The notes beneath the pieces were generated by a model. That model saw only the letters and a list, made by a program, of their open reading frames with translations, was not told the DNA's origin and made no database searches. This document shows, piece by piece, positions 51,329-59,358 of a stretch of 64,000 nucleotides of DNA. The position numbers and the translations under genes are program-made. The DNA is from Verrucomicrobiota bacterium (GTDB lineage Bacteria > Verrucomicrobiota > Verrucomicrobiia > CAIQCK01), in contig JACRQF010000009.1 of assembly GCA_016222825.1 (NCBI GenBank), positions 682,001 to 746,000 of the forward strand, read 5' to 3'. Each line of letters opens with the position of its first letter. Position 1 is the stretch's first letter.

Positions 51329-53901
51329 TGGAGAATTACTTTCAACGCCACGTCCTTCTCGATCGGCGGCAGCTTGTATTTCACCGTCTGCGACTCCGAC
51401 CGCGCGTTTGTCGTGGAAACGATCTTGCCGCTACGCGTGTCCCAAAGCTCAACGCGATACGCGCCGGCCTTCTTCACCGGCACGGCGATCTCCGCGCCGC
51501 TGATTGTGGGCAGCGTCTTGCCTTGGTGGCCGGCCTCATACCATGTGTAGAACCGGTTCTGGACCCATGCGAGCGTCTTGCCGTCGGATTGCAGGCAGAA
51601 GCCTCGTAGGTCGGTGTGTGAAACCGTCGGCGTCGCCATCTCCCAATGCGGCTTGACCAGCGATTCGCCGGCGAGGTAAGCGCGCATCGCGGCGGCATGG
51701 CACAACTGGTCTCTCTGAACGATAAACGCGCCAAGCCACTCGGTGCCGCCGACGGCGTTCTTCAAGAACAGGCTGATCCACAGATGATTATGAAACGAAA
51801 TCGCCTCCGGGAACTTCCAACGCTCGCCGGTGAGATAGTAGAGAGCGCGCTTCGGGCCATAGGAGTCTTCCGGCTTGGTCCACTCGACCATGCCGCCCTC
51901 TGGGTTGATCAGCGGGCAGTTGAACTGGCCGTATTTCTGCATCAACTCAAGGCTCAACGTCACCGCGTCCACCTCGCGCTTGAAATACCAGTCCGGGATG
52001 ATAATCGCGTCGCCGCCCTCCGCGAGCGAGCGCGGGCCTTCGCACATGATGTGCGGGTGCTGGTAAACGTCAATTGTCCTCACGTAGTGCTGCAACTCCT
52101 TGATCCACGAGCGCACCATCAACGGCGAGAACCGCGACCCCGCCTGCCCCTCATCGCCGATGGCCCACACCAGCAACGCCGGGCTGTCGCTCATCCGCGC
52201 GACGAAGTAGCGCAGATGATCGCGCTGCATCTCCAGCGAGCGCTCATTGACGTAAAGCTCCTCAATGCTCCCGCACGGTCCACCCTGCGCCTTGGAATAA
52301 GGCAGCGTGTCCAAGCCATAGATCGTCGAGCGGCACAGGTCGTCGTAGCAGGTCACCCAGTAGATGCCGAGCGACTCCAGCGTGCGAAGCCGATGCTCGC
52401 ACTTCCACGCGACATGCTGGTCAATGTAGCCGCCCCGCGTGTAAAGCCGGCCGAAGAACTCCGCAAGGCAGTAGTCGTAGTTCGAGCCGCCCTCGGCCTT
52501 GCGACGGTAGTAGTCGTCTAGCCGACGCGTGGAAACGTGGCGCGGGTTGCCGCCGAAGATGTAGTTCTCATCGCGGGACCAGCCGCTCGGCCCGATGCCG
52601 AAATACGACTCGCCGTTGTCGAACTCGAAGAAACGCGGATCGTTCTTGCTCACGCGCAGGAAGCCTTTCCGATTCGAGTCGGTGACTTCGAGTTTGTGGT
52701 CGGGAGTGCGACGAACGCCGGTCTTGTCCTGCGCCAGCACGTGGAGCTTGTGAACGCCGACTTCGCGGGGCCGGTAGTAGAGCCGCCACGGACTGCATCG
52801 CTTCGGCAGCAGGATTTCCTCCGTCTCGCCGATGGCAACTGACGTGAAATCCTGCCAGAAGAATGCCGGCACCTTCTCCGTCCGTCCCGATGGCGTCTCG
52901 ACCACCGCCTGCACGTTGATCTGCCGCGGGTCGAAGGAGTTGTCGTAGTTTGCCGCCAACTCGACCGGAATCGTCAGCAACTCGAACCGTTCTGCACTCG
53001 CGGGCAGTTTGCCGCAATGCACAGCCAGCGGACGCTCATCGCGTGTCGGGCAGACTTCGTCGAGATGCACGCGGTGTGGGCCAGCCGCTTTTGCCACCTC
53101 TGAAGGGAAGACGAGAACCAATTCATCATCGCGGAGGATGTAGGGTGGTATCTCCATCGCCCGCAGTTCCGCCGTCGCGAACGCCGTCTTGTCGCCGCGC
53201 GCCAGCAACGCATCGCCCAGATGCAGCACGACGGAGAACGGTCCCACCGCGTCGCCCGCCAGCGCAATGCCGCCGCGCGCCGTCCGCTCGAACGGCAGCG
53301 TGCGATACAACAGCACATGGCCAAGAACCCCGCCGCCGCGCGCCTGCGCCGAGTCGTTTACGCGCACCATCAGCAGGTTCTCGCCGCCGAAGCGAACCTG
53401 CGGCGTGAGGTCCACGTTGACCGGCCCGGGCACGCGCGCACCCCAGTGATACATGTGTCGCGCAAGATGCGCCCCGTTGAGATAGAAGTCGGCCGCGTCA
53501 TCCACTGCCGTGCAGAAAAAGCCCAAGCGATCTCCCTTCATCTCCACCGGCACACGAAACCGCAATCGCAGCCAAGTTATCTTGTCGTTGAGTTCAGGAT
53601 GACCGAGCGGTTCCCAGCGTCGCCCGACCCGAATCGGCTTCCAACCTTCCTCCCGGCTGACCGCCTCGCACTCGGTTTTCGCCCGCTCCGCGTCGCGCTT
53701 CATGTCGGCGTCGCTGCGGCCAAACCCGACCTTCGTCGTCCACTGCGCATCCTTGGCGAGATACTCCCAATCCGCCTGCCGCAAGTCCACCAGCAGCTTG
53801 TCGGCAGCGAACTCAACAACACTCGCTTCGGTCGACAACAGCGCAAGGAGGAACGCAGTCAACCAACCAGCGACAACTGGCGCAAGTGATTTGGTCTTCA
53901 T
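51325..53901 (-). CDS. uncharacterised exported glycosidase-like protein with sugar-binding domains
   Basis: About 858 residues with signal peptide (MKTKSLAPVVAGWLTAFLLA). The N terminus (about 85-210) is a GH2-like galactose-binding sandwich (ITWLRLRFRVPVEMKGDR, DDAADFYLNGAHLA). A DUF5060-like region then precedes FDNGESYFGIGPSGWSRDE, the usual start of a barrel related to GH5/GH140-type proteins. Candidate catalytic acids are in LLVWAIGDEGQAG and CPLINPEGGMVEW. The substrate is unknown. ATGs at 53910 and 53907 are also in frame; 53901 gives the best distance (9 bases) to GAAGGAG. It lies just downstream of the epimerase gene. Confidence 0.72.
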   Translation of the reverse strand: MKTKSLAPVVAGWLTAFLLALLSTEASVVEFAADKLLVDLRQADWEYLAKDAQWTTKVGFGRSDADMKRDAERAKTECEAVSREEGWKPIRVGRRWEPLGHPELNDKITWLRLRFRVPVEMKGDRLGFFCTAVDDAADFYLNGAHLARHMYHWGARVPGPVNVDLTPQVRFGGENLLMVRVNDSAQARGGGVLGHVLLYRTLPFERTARGGIALAGDAVGPFSVVLHLGDALLARGDKTAFATAELRAMEIPPYILRDDELVLVFPSEVAKAAGPHRVHLDEVCPTRDERPLAVHCGKLPASAERFELLTIPVELAANYDNSFDPRQINVQAVVETPSGRTEKVPAFFWQDFTSVAIGETEEILLPKRCSPWRLYYRPREVGVHKLHVLAQDKTGVRRTPDHKLEVTDSNRKGFLRVSKNDPRFFEFDNGESYFGIGPSGWSRDENYIFGGNPRHVSTRRLDDYYRRKAEGGSNYDYCLAEFFGRLYTRGGYIDQHVAWKCEHRLRTLESLGIYWVTCYDDLCRSTIYGLDTLPYSKAQGGPCGSIEELYVNERSLEMQRDHLRYFVARMSDSPALLVWAIGDEGQAGSRFSPLMVRSWIKELQHYVRTIDVYQHPHIMCEGPRSLAEGGDAIIIPDWYFKREVDAVTLSLELMQKYGQFNCPLINPEGGMVEWTKPEDSYGPKRALYYLTGERWKFPEAISFHNHLWISLFLKNAVGGTEWLGAFIVQRDQLCHAAAMRAYLAGESLVKPHWEMATPTVSHTDLRGFCLQSDGKTLAWVQNRFYTWYEAGHQGKTLPTISGAEIAVPVKKAGAYRVELWDTRSGKIVSTTNARSESQTVKYKLPPIEKDVALKVILQ

Positions 53902-53917
53902 CTTCATCATCTCCTTC

Positions 53918-55054
53918 TCATTTCGGCAGCATCTGCGCGCACATCATCAAGTAGCGGGGCAAGTGGAAGAACCCTTTGAACATCGTGCCTTTGCAGAACA
54001 TGAACGGCGTGCCGTCCGACAGAACGTGCGGATACCACTCCGGAAATTCCGTGTCGCGGAAGTGCCGCCACGCCCACGTGTCTATCTTCTGGAACCATTC
54101 GGCGAAGAACTCATCGCCGGAGAGTTTCCACGCATAGAGGCAGGCGATCATCGCTTCGTTCTGACACCACCACGTCTTGAGGTATTGCCTGCCTTCGAGC
54201 AACGGCAGGCCGCGCGCGTCCTTGAAGTAGAGGATGCCGCCGTGGACCGGGTCCCACGCGTAGCGCAGGATGGCGCGCGTAAGTTCGAGGCAGCGCGCAA
54301 TCATTGCGCGGTCGTCCACGCTCTCGGCGTATTGCATGACGAACCACATGCCCTCCAGCGCGTGGCCGGGATTCAGCAGCCGCCCGTTGCCCGAACTGAG
54401 GTCCGGCTTGCCGTCGGCTGGCATGCTCTCGAACATCATCTGATGCTCGCGGCTCCAGAAGTGATTGAGCACCGTCTCCGCCGCTTGGCGCAGGACGTCA
54501 TTGTAGTCGTTTGTTCGCAGCGCCCGCTGAAGGACGAAGAGCACGTTGACCAGAATCATGCAGTGCGCCAGCAACATCGGGCCGCCTTTTTCCACCGCCG
54601 CGAATCCAGCGCGATAGCTTGCTGTCGCCTCCAGCGCAATCTCGCGATAACGCGGCTGTGGGTTGGCGCGATACAGCTCCGCCGCGCCAATGGCCGCGAA
54701 CGAATCGGTGAAGACCGTATAGCCGCCAAACTCGCGCAGTCCCGGCGACCCGTCGCGCTTGAGCGAGAAATAACAATGCCCGTCGGGTCGAAACGAGTGC
54801 CGGCTCAGGAAATCAAATCCGCGCCGTGCATGCTCCAACCATTCCGGCCGCGAGGAAGGCGAATTGTAAAGCGCGGCGAACATGAAGACCGCGCGCCACT
54901 GCATCCACAGATACTTCTCCGTCTCCAGCAATTCGCCCTTGCGCCCCACCACGCTGAAAAAACCGCCGAGTTCGCGGTCAATGCCGTGCTCGATCCAGAA
55001 CGGCACAATGCGTTCCAGCAGTTCGCTCTCGTATCGGACGCGGTAGTCTTTCAC
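53918..55054 (-). CDS. AGE-family N-acylglucosamine 2-epimerase-like protein
   Basis: A 378-residue cytoplasmic (alpha/alpha)6 barrel protein of the AGE family (YESELLERIVPFWIEHGID, KYLWMQWRAVFMFAALYN, LLNPGHALEGMWFVMQYAE with the catalytic-type His, and TPFMFCKGTMFKGFFHLPR with the C-terminal His). It would interconvert GlcNAc/ManNAc, or related unmodified sugars such as mannose/glucose (cellobiose epimerase relatives). Its presence supports uptake of mannose- or HexNAc-containing products in this operon. It starts 7 bases after the preceding stop. Confidence 0.85.
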   Translation of the reverse strand: MKDYRVRYESELLERIVPFWIEHGIDRELGGFFSVVGRKGELLETEKYLWMQWRAVFMFAALYNSPSSRPEWLEHARRGFDFLSRHSFRPDGHCYFSLKRDGSPGLREFGGYTVFTDSFAAIGAAELYRANPQPRYREIALEATASYRAGFAAVEKGGPMLLAHCMILVNVLFVLQRALRTNDYNDVLRQAAETVLNHFWSREHQMMFESMPADGKPDLSSGNGRLLNPGHALEGMWFVMQYAESVDDRAMIARCLELTRAILRYAWDPVHGGILYFKDARGLPLLEGRQYLKTWWCQNEAMIACLYAWKLSGDEFFAEWFQKIDTWAWRHFRDTEFPEWYPHVLSDGTPFMFCKGTMFKGFFHLPRYLMMCAQMLPK

Positions 55055-55061
55055 GGTTTCG

Positions 55062-57134
55062 TTACTCCACCCACACCATCCGCATCCGCATCGGCTGGAG
55101 GGGGACGGCCAGCTTGCTGTTGGCGCATTGCAGCGACTCGCGACTCAGTGCGTCGGTTGCGGTCTTGGCTGACATGCCGATGCGAGCGCAATCCAGCGTT
55201 ATCTGCGCGGTCGCGGGTTGGTCGGCGGAGAGGTTCGAGACGACCAGCAGCGCGCGGCCGCCTTTGCCCTTTGTGCCCGGGCGGGTGTAGAGGCTCACTT
55301 TCACCGAGGCTGGCTGCGCGGTCGCGAGCGGTTTCGGTTCCCAATACGGATGCCACTCGGCTTTGCCGACGCCGAAGCGGGTCATCACGTTCCAGATGGG
55401 CGACATCTTCTCCAGCGAGGCGAGGCCGCAGGGGCGCACGCGCACGTCATGCAGCATCGAGAACGCGAGCGCGTGGTCGAACGTCCATTGCGGCGGGCGC
55501 TCGTAGGCGAGGAACTCGCACGGCACGCCGAAGTTGCGGCCCATGAACTCCGCCCGCAGCGCGCCCAGCGGCAGGGCCTTCAGGGGGTCGCCTGACAGCT
55601 CGCCGCCGGCGAATTGCTCGCCGTCCCAATACGAATCCGTGAACGCGAGCGTCGGTGTCGCGCAGCAGGTGCTTTGGTGTGCGTTGATGAGGCCGCCGCG
55701 CGGGTGAAACATGCCGTAGAGCCGCTGCATGAACTGCCGCACGGCGAAAATCGGATACGTCGGCCGCAGCGTGCCGTCGGCGGTGCGATAGCCGCAGCCG
55801 TGCCGCTCGTTGTAGCAGGCCCACGGCTCCACGGTGCCGTCGAGATATACGCCGTCGAAACCGTAGCGTTTCGCCGCCCGTTCGATGCCGTCGGCAAGTC
55901 GGTCACGCCAGATGCTGCCGTAGCAGACCTTGAAGTCGCGCTGCTCCGGATGGCGATACCAACCGGGCGTGATGTCACCCTTGCTGTTCTTCACCAGAAT
56001 CTCGTCGTGCAACTCCGCCCATTCCGGCGCGAGTGGCGAAAACTCGTAGCCGTGATAGACGAGCACCTTCATGCCGCGCTGGTGGCACGCGCTGACGATG
56101 CGCTTGAAGTCGGCCTCCGGGAACGTCATCGGGTAGTTCTGAATCGGCGCCCAGTCCTCGTGGAAGACCGCCGTCTTTGCGCCGAGCTTCGCGCCGCGGT
56201 CGAGCACGGCGAGTGGATTGCGGTCCGGGAAAGCGCGATGGCACATCCACCATTCCTTCGGGATGGGCAGCGTCGAGCCAACGCCGAGTTGCGGCACGTG
56301 CCAGATGCGCCACTCGTGGAAATCCTTCGGCCACGGTTTCACAGGCGTCGCCTGGAAGCCGACCGTGAACGTGACCGGCAGCTTCACCGCGACTGGAAGC
56401 GGCGTTTTTCCAACCGCCGCGCCCTGTTCCAGCAGCCGCATGCGCAACAGGACTTCATGCCCTTGCGGGATCACCTCGATGACGCGCTCGGCCGCTTGCG
56501 GCTGCCAACCCTTGTCCGACTCGGCGAACCAGCCCAGCCCGCCGTCCTCGTTGCCGAGCCAGACGAACGGCTTGAAGCCCAGCGTGAGACCGGCTTCAGT
56601 CAACTCGCCGCTGTTTTTCGATTTGCCCCACTGGCCGGGGAAGTAATGGAACAGCGTGGCGCGTTCGCGCTTGATCGGCACCTCCAGCCAGAGCTGTTCG
56701 AGCTTTGGTGTCATCTTGCGCTGCGGCAGCACGACGAGGTCCACGCGCATCATGCCGTCGAACTCGACGCGCGTAGTGGTGTTGACGATGAGATCGTCGC
56801 CTGCCTGCCAGCCAGAAATGATCGCGTGCGATTTGTCAGCGCGGAACACGAAGTTGCCGCCGCGTTTCCACTCGATCGGCTTGCCGCTGACCTTGCCGAC
56901 GAGCCGGATCGGCGCGGCCAGAATCTCGCTGCCGGCCGTGACAATCGAGTTCGGCAGCACGTTGGCGAGCTTTTGCGTTCGTCCCCAAACGCCAACCGTG
57001 ACGCCGGACGCGTTGGTCTTCACCGTCACCGGCGTCCATGGTGCGATGAGCTTCGGCGACTCGGTTGCCTGTGCGCGGGCGAACGACGCACACAGCAACG
57101 CGACAACAGTTAGAGCGAACGACTTGATTTTCAT
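55062..57134 (-). CDS. uncharacterised exported glycosidase-like protein (DUF6067-type)
   Basis: 690 residues with a signal peptide (MKIKSFALTVVALLCASFARA). The N-terminal half is beta-rich. A TIM barrel is likely from about 300: LGAKTAVFHEDWAPIQNYP, CHQRGMKVLVYHGYEFSP, RYGFDGVYLDGTVEPWACYNE and GLINAHQSTC; the Asp in FDGVYLDGT is a likely catalytic residue, as in GH clans with a D on strand 4. The family label is from memory and should be checked. The ATG at 57134 is preferred over GTG 57143 or ATG 57140 because AAAAGG lies about 8 bases upstream. It starts five bases after the previous stop. Confidence 0.7.
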   Translation of the reverse strand: MKIKSFALTVVALLCASFARAQATESPKLIAPWTPVTVKTNASGVTVGVWGRTQKLANVLPNSIVTAGSEILAAPIRLVGKVSGKPIEWKRGGNFVFRADKSHAIISGWQAGDDLIVNTTTRVEFDGMMRVDLVVLPQRKMTPKLEQLWLEVPIKRERATLFHYFPGQWGKSKNSGELTEAGLTLGFKPFVWLGNEDGGLGWFAESDKGWQPQAAERVIEVIPQGHEVLLRMRLLEQGAAVGKTPLPVAVKLPVTFTVGFQATPVKPWPKDFHEWRIWHVPQLGVGSTLPIPKEWWMCHRAFPDRNPLAVLDRGAKLGAKTAVFHEDWAPIQNYPMTFPEADFKRIVSACHQRGMKVLVYHGYEFSPLAPEWAELHDEILVKNSKGDITPGWYRHPEQRDFKVCYGSIWRDRLADGIERAAKRYGFDGVYLDGTVEPWACYNERHGCGYRTADGTLRPTYPIFAVRQFMQRLYGMFHPRGGLINAHQSTCCATPTLAFTDSYWDGEQFAGGELSGDPLKALPLGALRAEFMGRNFGVPCEFLAYERPPQWTFDHALAFSMLHDVRVRPCGLASLEKMSPIWNVMTRFGVGKAEWHPYWEPKPLATAQPASVKVSLYTRPGTKGKGGRALLVVSNLSADQPATAQITLDCARIGMSAKTATDALSRESLQCANSKLAVPLQPMRMRMVWVE

Positions 57135-57139
57135 GGTCA

Positions 57140-59290
57140 TCACCTTTTGTTATCTCTCAGATGCCCGATCGTCTCCAGCCAGCAGCCGGGGTCACCGCCG
57201 AGAACGTCGGTCTTAACGAAATGGAACTGCGCGCGCACGTGGGATTCGAGGTCGTCGAGAGCCTTGGCTAGGCGTGAGCGGGCGCCTTCGTCGCTCTGAA
57301 TGCGAAGTTCGATGGCCAGGAGCATGACTTCACTGAAGCGACGCCCGACATCGAGGCATCGGGCAAACCAAGCGACATCTTCGTCAGCATTCAACTTGGC
57401 GGCGCGCTCCGCATGTGTGATCGCTTCTTGTGTGCTGGCCAGGCGCCGCTGCCAGCAATTGCGCAGGTCTTCCCATCGTGTGCCCTTGGGAACCGTGCCT
57501 GTCTGAAGTCGAGCGACATCGCGTGTCACGGAGAACCAAACGTGGCTGACGGGCCAATTGCCGGATTCGCCGCCCGCCGTGCAGGCACGATACATCTCCG
57601 CGCCGGCCGCATTGCCCCAGAGCCGACGGCAGATGCGTTCCAAGAGCCGGCCGGGGCCGAAGACGTCGGCCGGGCGATGGCGACCGTTTGCCAGTTGGTC
57701 ACGGAGCTTTCGGGCCGCCGGTTCGTCGGGTAGCCGCTCGCGATAGCCGCCCGCCGCGCCGCTCCACAACAGTTCGGCGTTGAGCACTTGGACCGGCTCC
57801 TCGTGCAGCCCGCCGTTGGACAGGCAAACGGATTCCGCGCCCTGAAACAACGGTGCCATGATGCCGGAGAAGTTCAGCAGGTCGTCGCTGTAGTAATTGT
57901 CGCCGCCCATGAACGAGACCACGTGCAGGGCGTGCCCGTTGCCCACCTTGTCGAGCGCGGCACGCAACTCGGCGATTCTCCTGCCGCCACTCGGCGCGTA
58001 GAACAACTCGCGCACACCGAATTGAACGTTTCGCGAAGCGCCCATGACCTGAGTCACTGCGCGGAAATAATCCACCTCGCGCTGCCAAACATCGGGTGGA
58101 TTCGTTTCGTAATAGGCGGCATAGAGAGGCGAGATGAAGATGAGCGTCAGGTCGCGGCTGGCGCGGTATCCGCCTTTCGTCGCGATGGGATCGAGCGCTT
58201 TGCGTATCTTCGCATACCAGGACGCCATGGCGCCGGCCTGGCCTTGGGGCGATTCAACGTCGTCGCTCGGCCAGCGACGCCGGCATTCGTCGCAGCGCAC
58301 GCGCCAGGCATCGCGCGCCGCCGCATAGGTTCCGCTGTCAATATCATGGATGTAGAGGAATCCCGGCTCCACTTCCGACACGAAACGTTTCAACTCGGCG
58401 AGCTTGGCGCGGGCGAGGGCTTCGTTCGAGAGGCAGGTGCCGTAGGCACGGCTGATCTCCACGCGATCCATGCCGCGGCAGGCATACTGAGGGCCGTCCG
58501 GATAAGGTCGCCGGTTCAAGAAAGTTTGGCCGAAGTAACCATGACGATAGATGCCGCCCGTTTGATACGCCGTGCCGTAGCCGCCGCCGTAGCCAGCAAA
58601 GGTGAGCTTGATACCGCGCTGCCGGGCGTAGCGATTGCACTCGCGCATCAACGCCGCATAGCCCGGAAACCGGTCCACGTTCCAGCCGAAACCGTCGAAC
58701 CAGACCTGGTTGATTTTGTGGAGGAAGCAGAAGTCGAGCTTCCGTTTGATGCGGGCGAGATACTGCTGCGGGCCGTCGCCCCAATCGTAGGCCCAGCGGT
58801 TCACTTCGACGTTCACCAGCCAGTCCGAGGCGCAGCGGTAGCGGAAATCGGGCCAGTCGGTGATTGTGAGGCACGGCAGCCGCGTAACGCCCAATTCGGT
58901 TCGCACCAGTTGGAGCAGACTCGCCGCCGCTCGCAAGAGTCCCTCGGCGTGGAGCGCCACGATCTCGATCCCGTCGGGTCGAATCGCCAACTGGTAAGCC
59001 TCGGGGCTTTGGTCGCGGCTGAGTCCGGTCGAGAAGGGAGCTTTTGGACCGAGCCGCAGTGTAATCGCAACGCAACCCGGCCGCGGTGCGCGAACCACGG
59101 ACGCCGCGAGACGCTCTGCGATCGCCTGAGCCGCATAGCCTGCTTCAGAGCCGGCGACCACGCAGGCGTCCCGAATCTCCAACTCGCCCTTGCCCAACTC
59201 CAACCGCTTCGGCGTCGGGAGAATCTCAGGCGTTGCTTGAACGACCATCGCGCTCAACGCGAGCAACACTACGTTGTTCAACAAATACAT
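57140..59290 (-). CDS. GH20-like protein lacking the canonical D-E pair
   Basis: 716 residues with a signal peptide (about 1-20). The N terminus (EILPTPKRLELGKGELEIRD, EAYQLAIRPDGIEIVALHAE, EGLLRAAASLLQLV) matches the beta-hexosaminidase GH20b domain. The barrel begins PDFRYRCASDWL. The usual HxGxDE active-site motif of GH20 is absent; the corresponding place reads FLYIHDIDSGTY. It may use a different acid, a different mechanism, or be a binding protein. Start at ATG 59290 directly abuts the repeat element at 59290-59358; a longer frame upstream simply translates the repeat. Confidence 0.75.
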   Translation of the reverse strand: MYLLNNVVLLALSAMVVQATPEILPTPKRLELGKGELEIRDACVVAGSEAGYAAQAIAERLAASVVRAPRPGCVAITLRLGPKAPFSTGLSRDQSPEAYQLAIRPDGIEIVALHAEGLLRAAASLLQLVRTELGVTRLPCLTITDWPDFRYRCASDWLVNVEVNRWAYDWGDGPQQYLARIKRKLDFCFLHKINQVWFDGFGWNVDRFPGYAALMRECNRYARQRGIKLTFAGYGGGYGTAYQTGGIYRHGYFGQTFLNRRPYPDGPQYACRGMDRVEISRAYGTCLSNEALARAKLAELKRFVSEVEPGFLYIHDIDSGTYAAARDAWRVRCDECRRRWPSDDVESPQGQAGAMASWYAKIRKALDPIATKGGYRASRDLTLIFISPLYAAYYETNPPDVWQREVDYFRAVTQVMGASRNVQFGVRELFYAPSGGRRIAELRAALDKVGNGHALHVVSFMGGDNYYSDDLLNFSGIMAPLFQGAESVCLSNGGLHEEPVQVLNAELLWSGAAGGYRERLPDEPAARKLRDQLANGRHRPADVFGPGRLLERICRRLWGNAAGAEMYRACTAGGESGNWPVSHVWFSVTRDVARLQTGTVPKGTRWEDLRNCWQRRLASTQEAITHAERAAKLNADEDVAWFARCLDVGRRFSEVMLLAIELRIQSDEGARSRLAKALDDLESHVRAQFHFVKTDVLGGDPGCWLETIGHLRDNKR

Positions 59291-59358
59291 AGTAGTCGTC
59301 ACGCTCCGCGTGACGGAAAATATCAAACCATCATCACGCGGAGCGTGATGACTACTTT
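59290..59358 (-). repeat. paired-hairpin intercistronic element, copy 2
   Basis: On the minus strand it runs AAAGTAGTC, hairpin ATCACGC-TCC-GCGTGAT, spacer, hairpin GTCACGC-GGA-GCGTGAC, then GACTACT and the ATG of the GH20-like gene. The TAG of AAAGTAG is the stop codon of the DUF6259-type gene. The second hairpin differs from copy 1 by a paired change (GTCTCGC/GCGAGAC to GTCACGC/GCGTGAC), i.e. base pairing is conserved while sequence is not. Confidence 0.88.
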
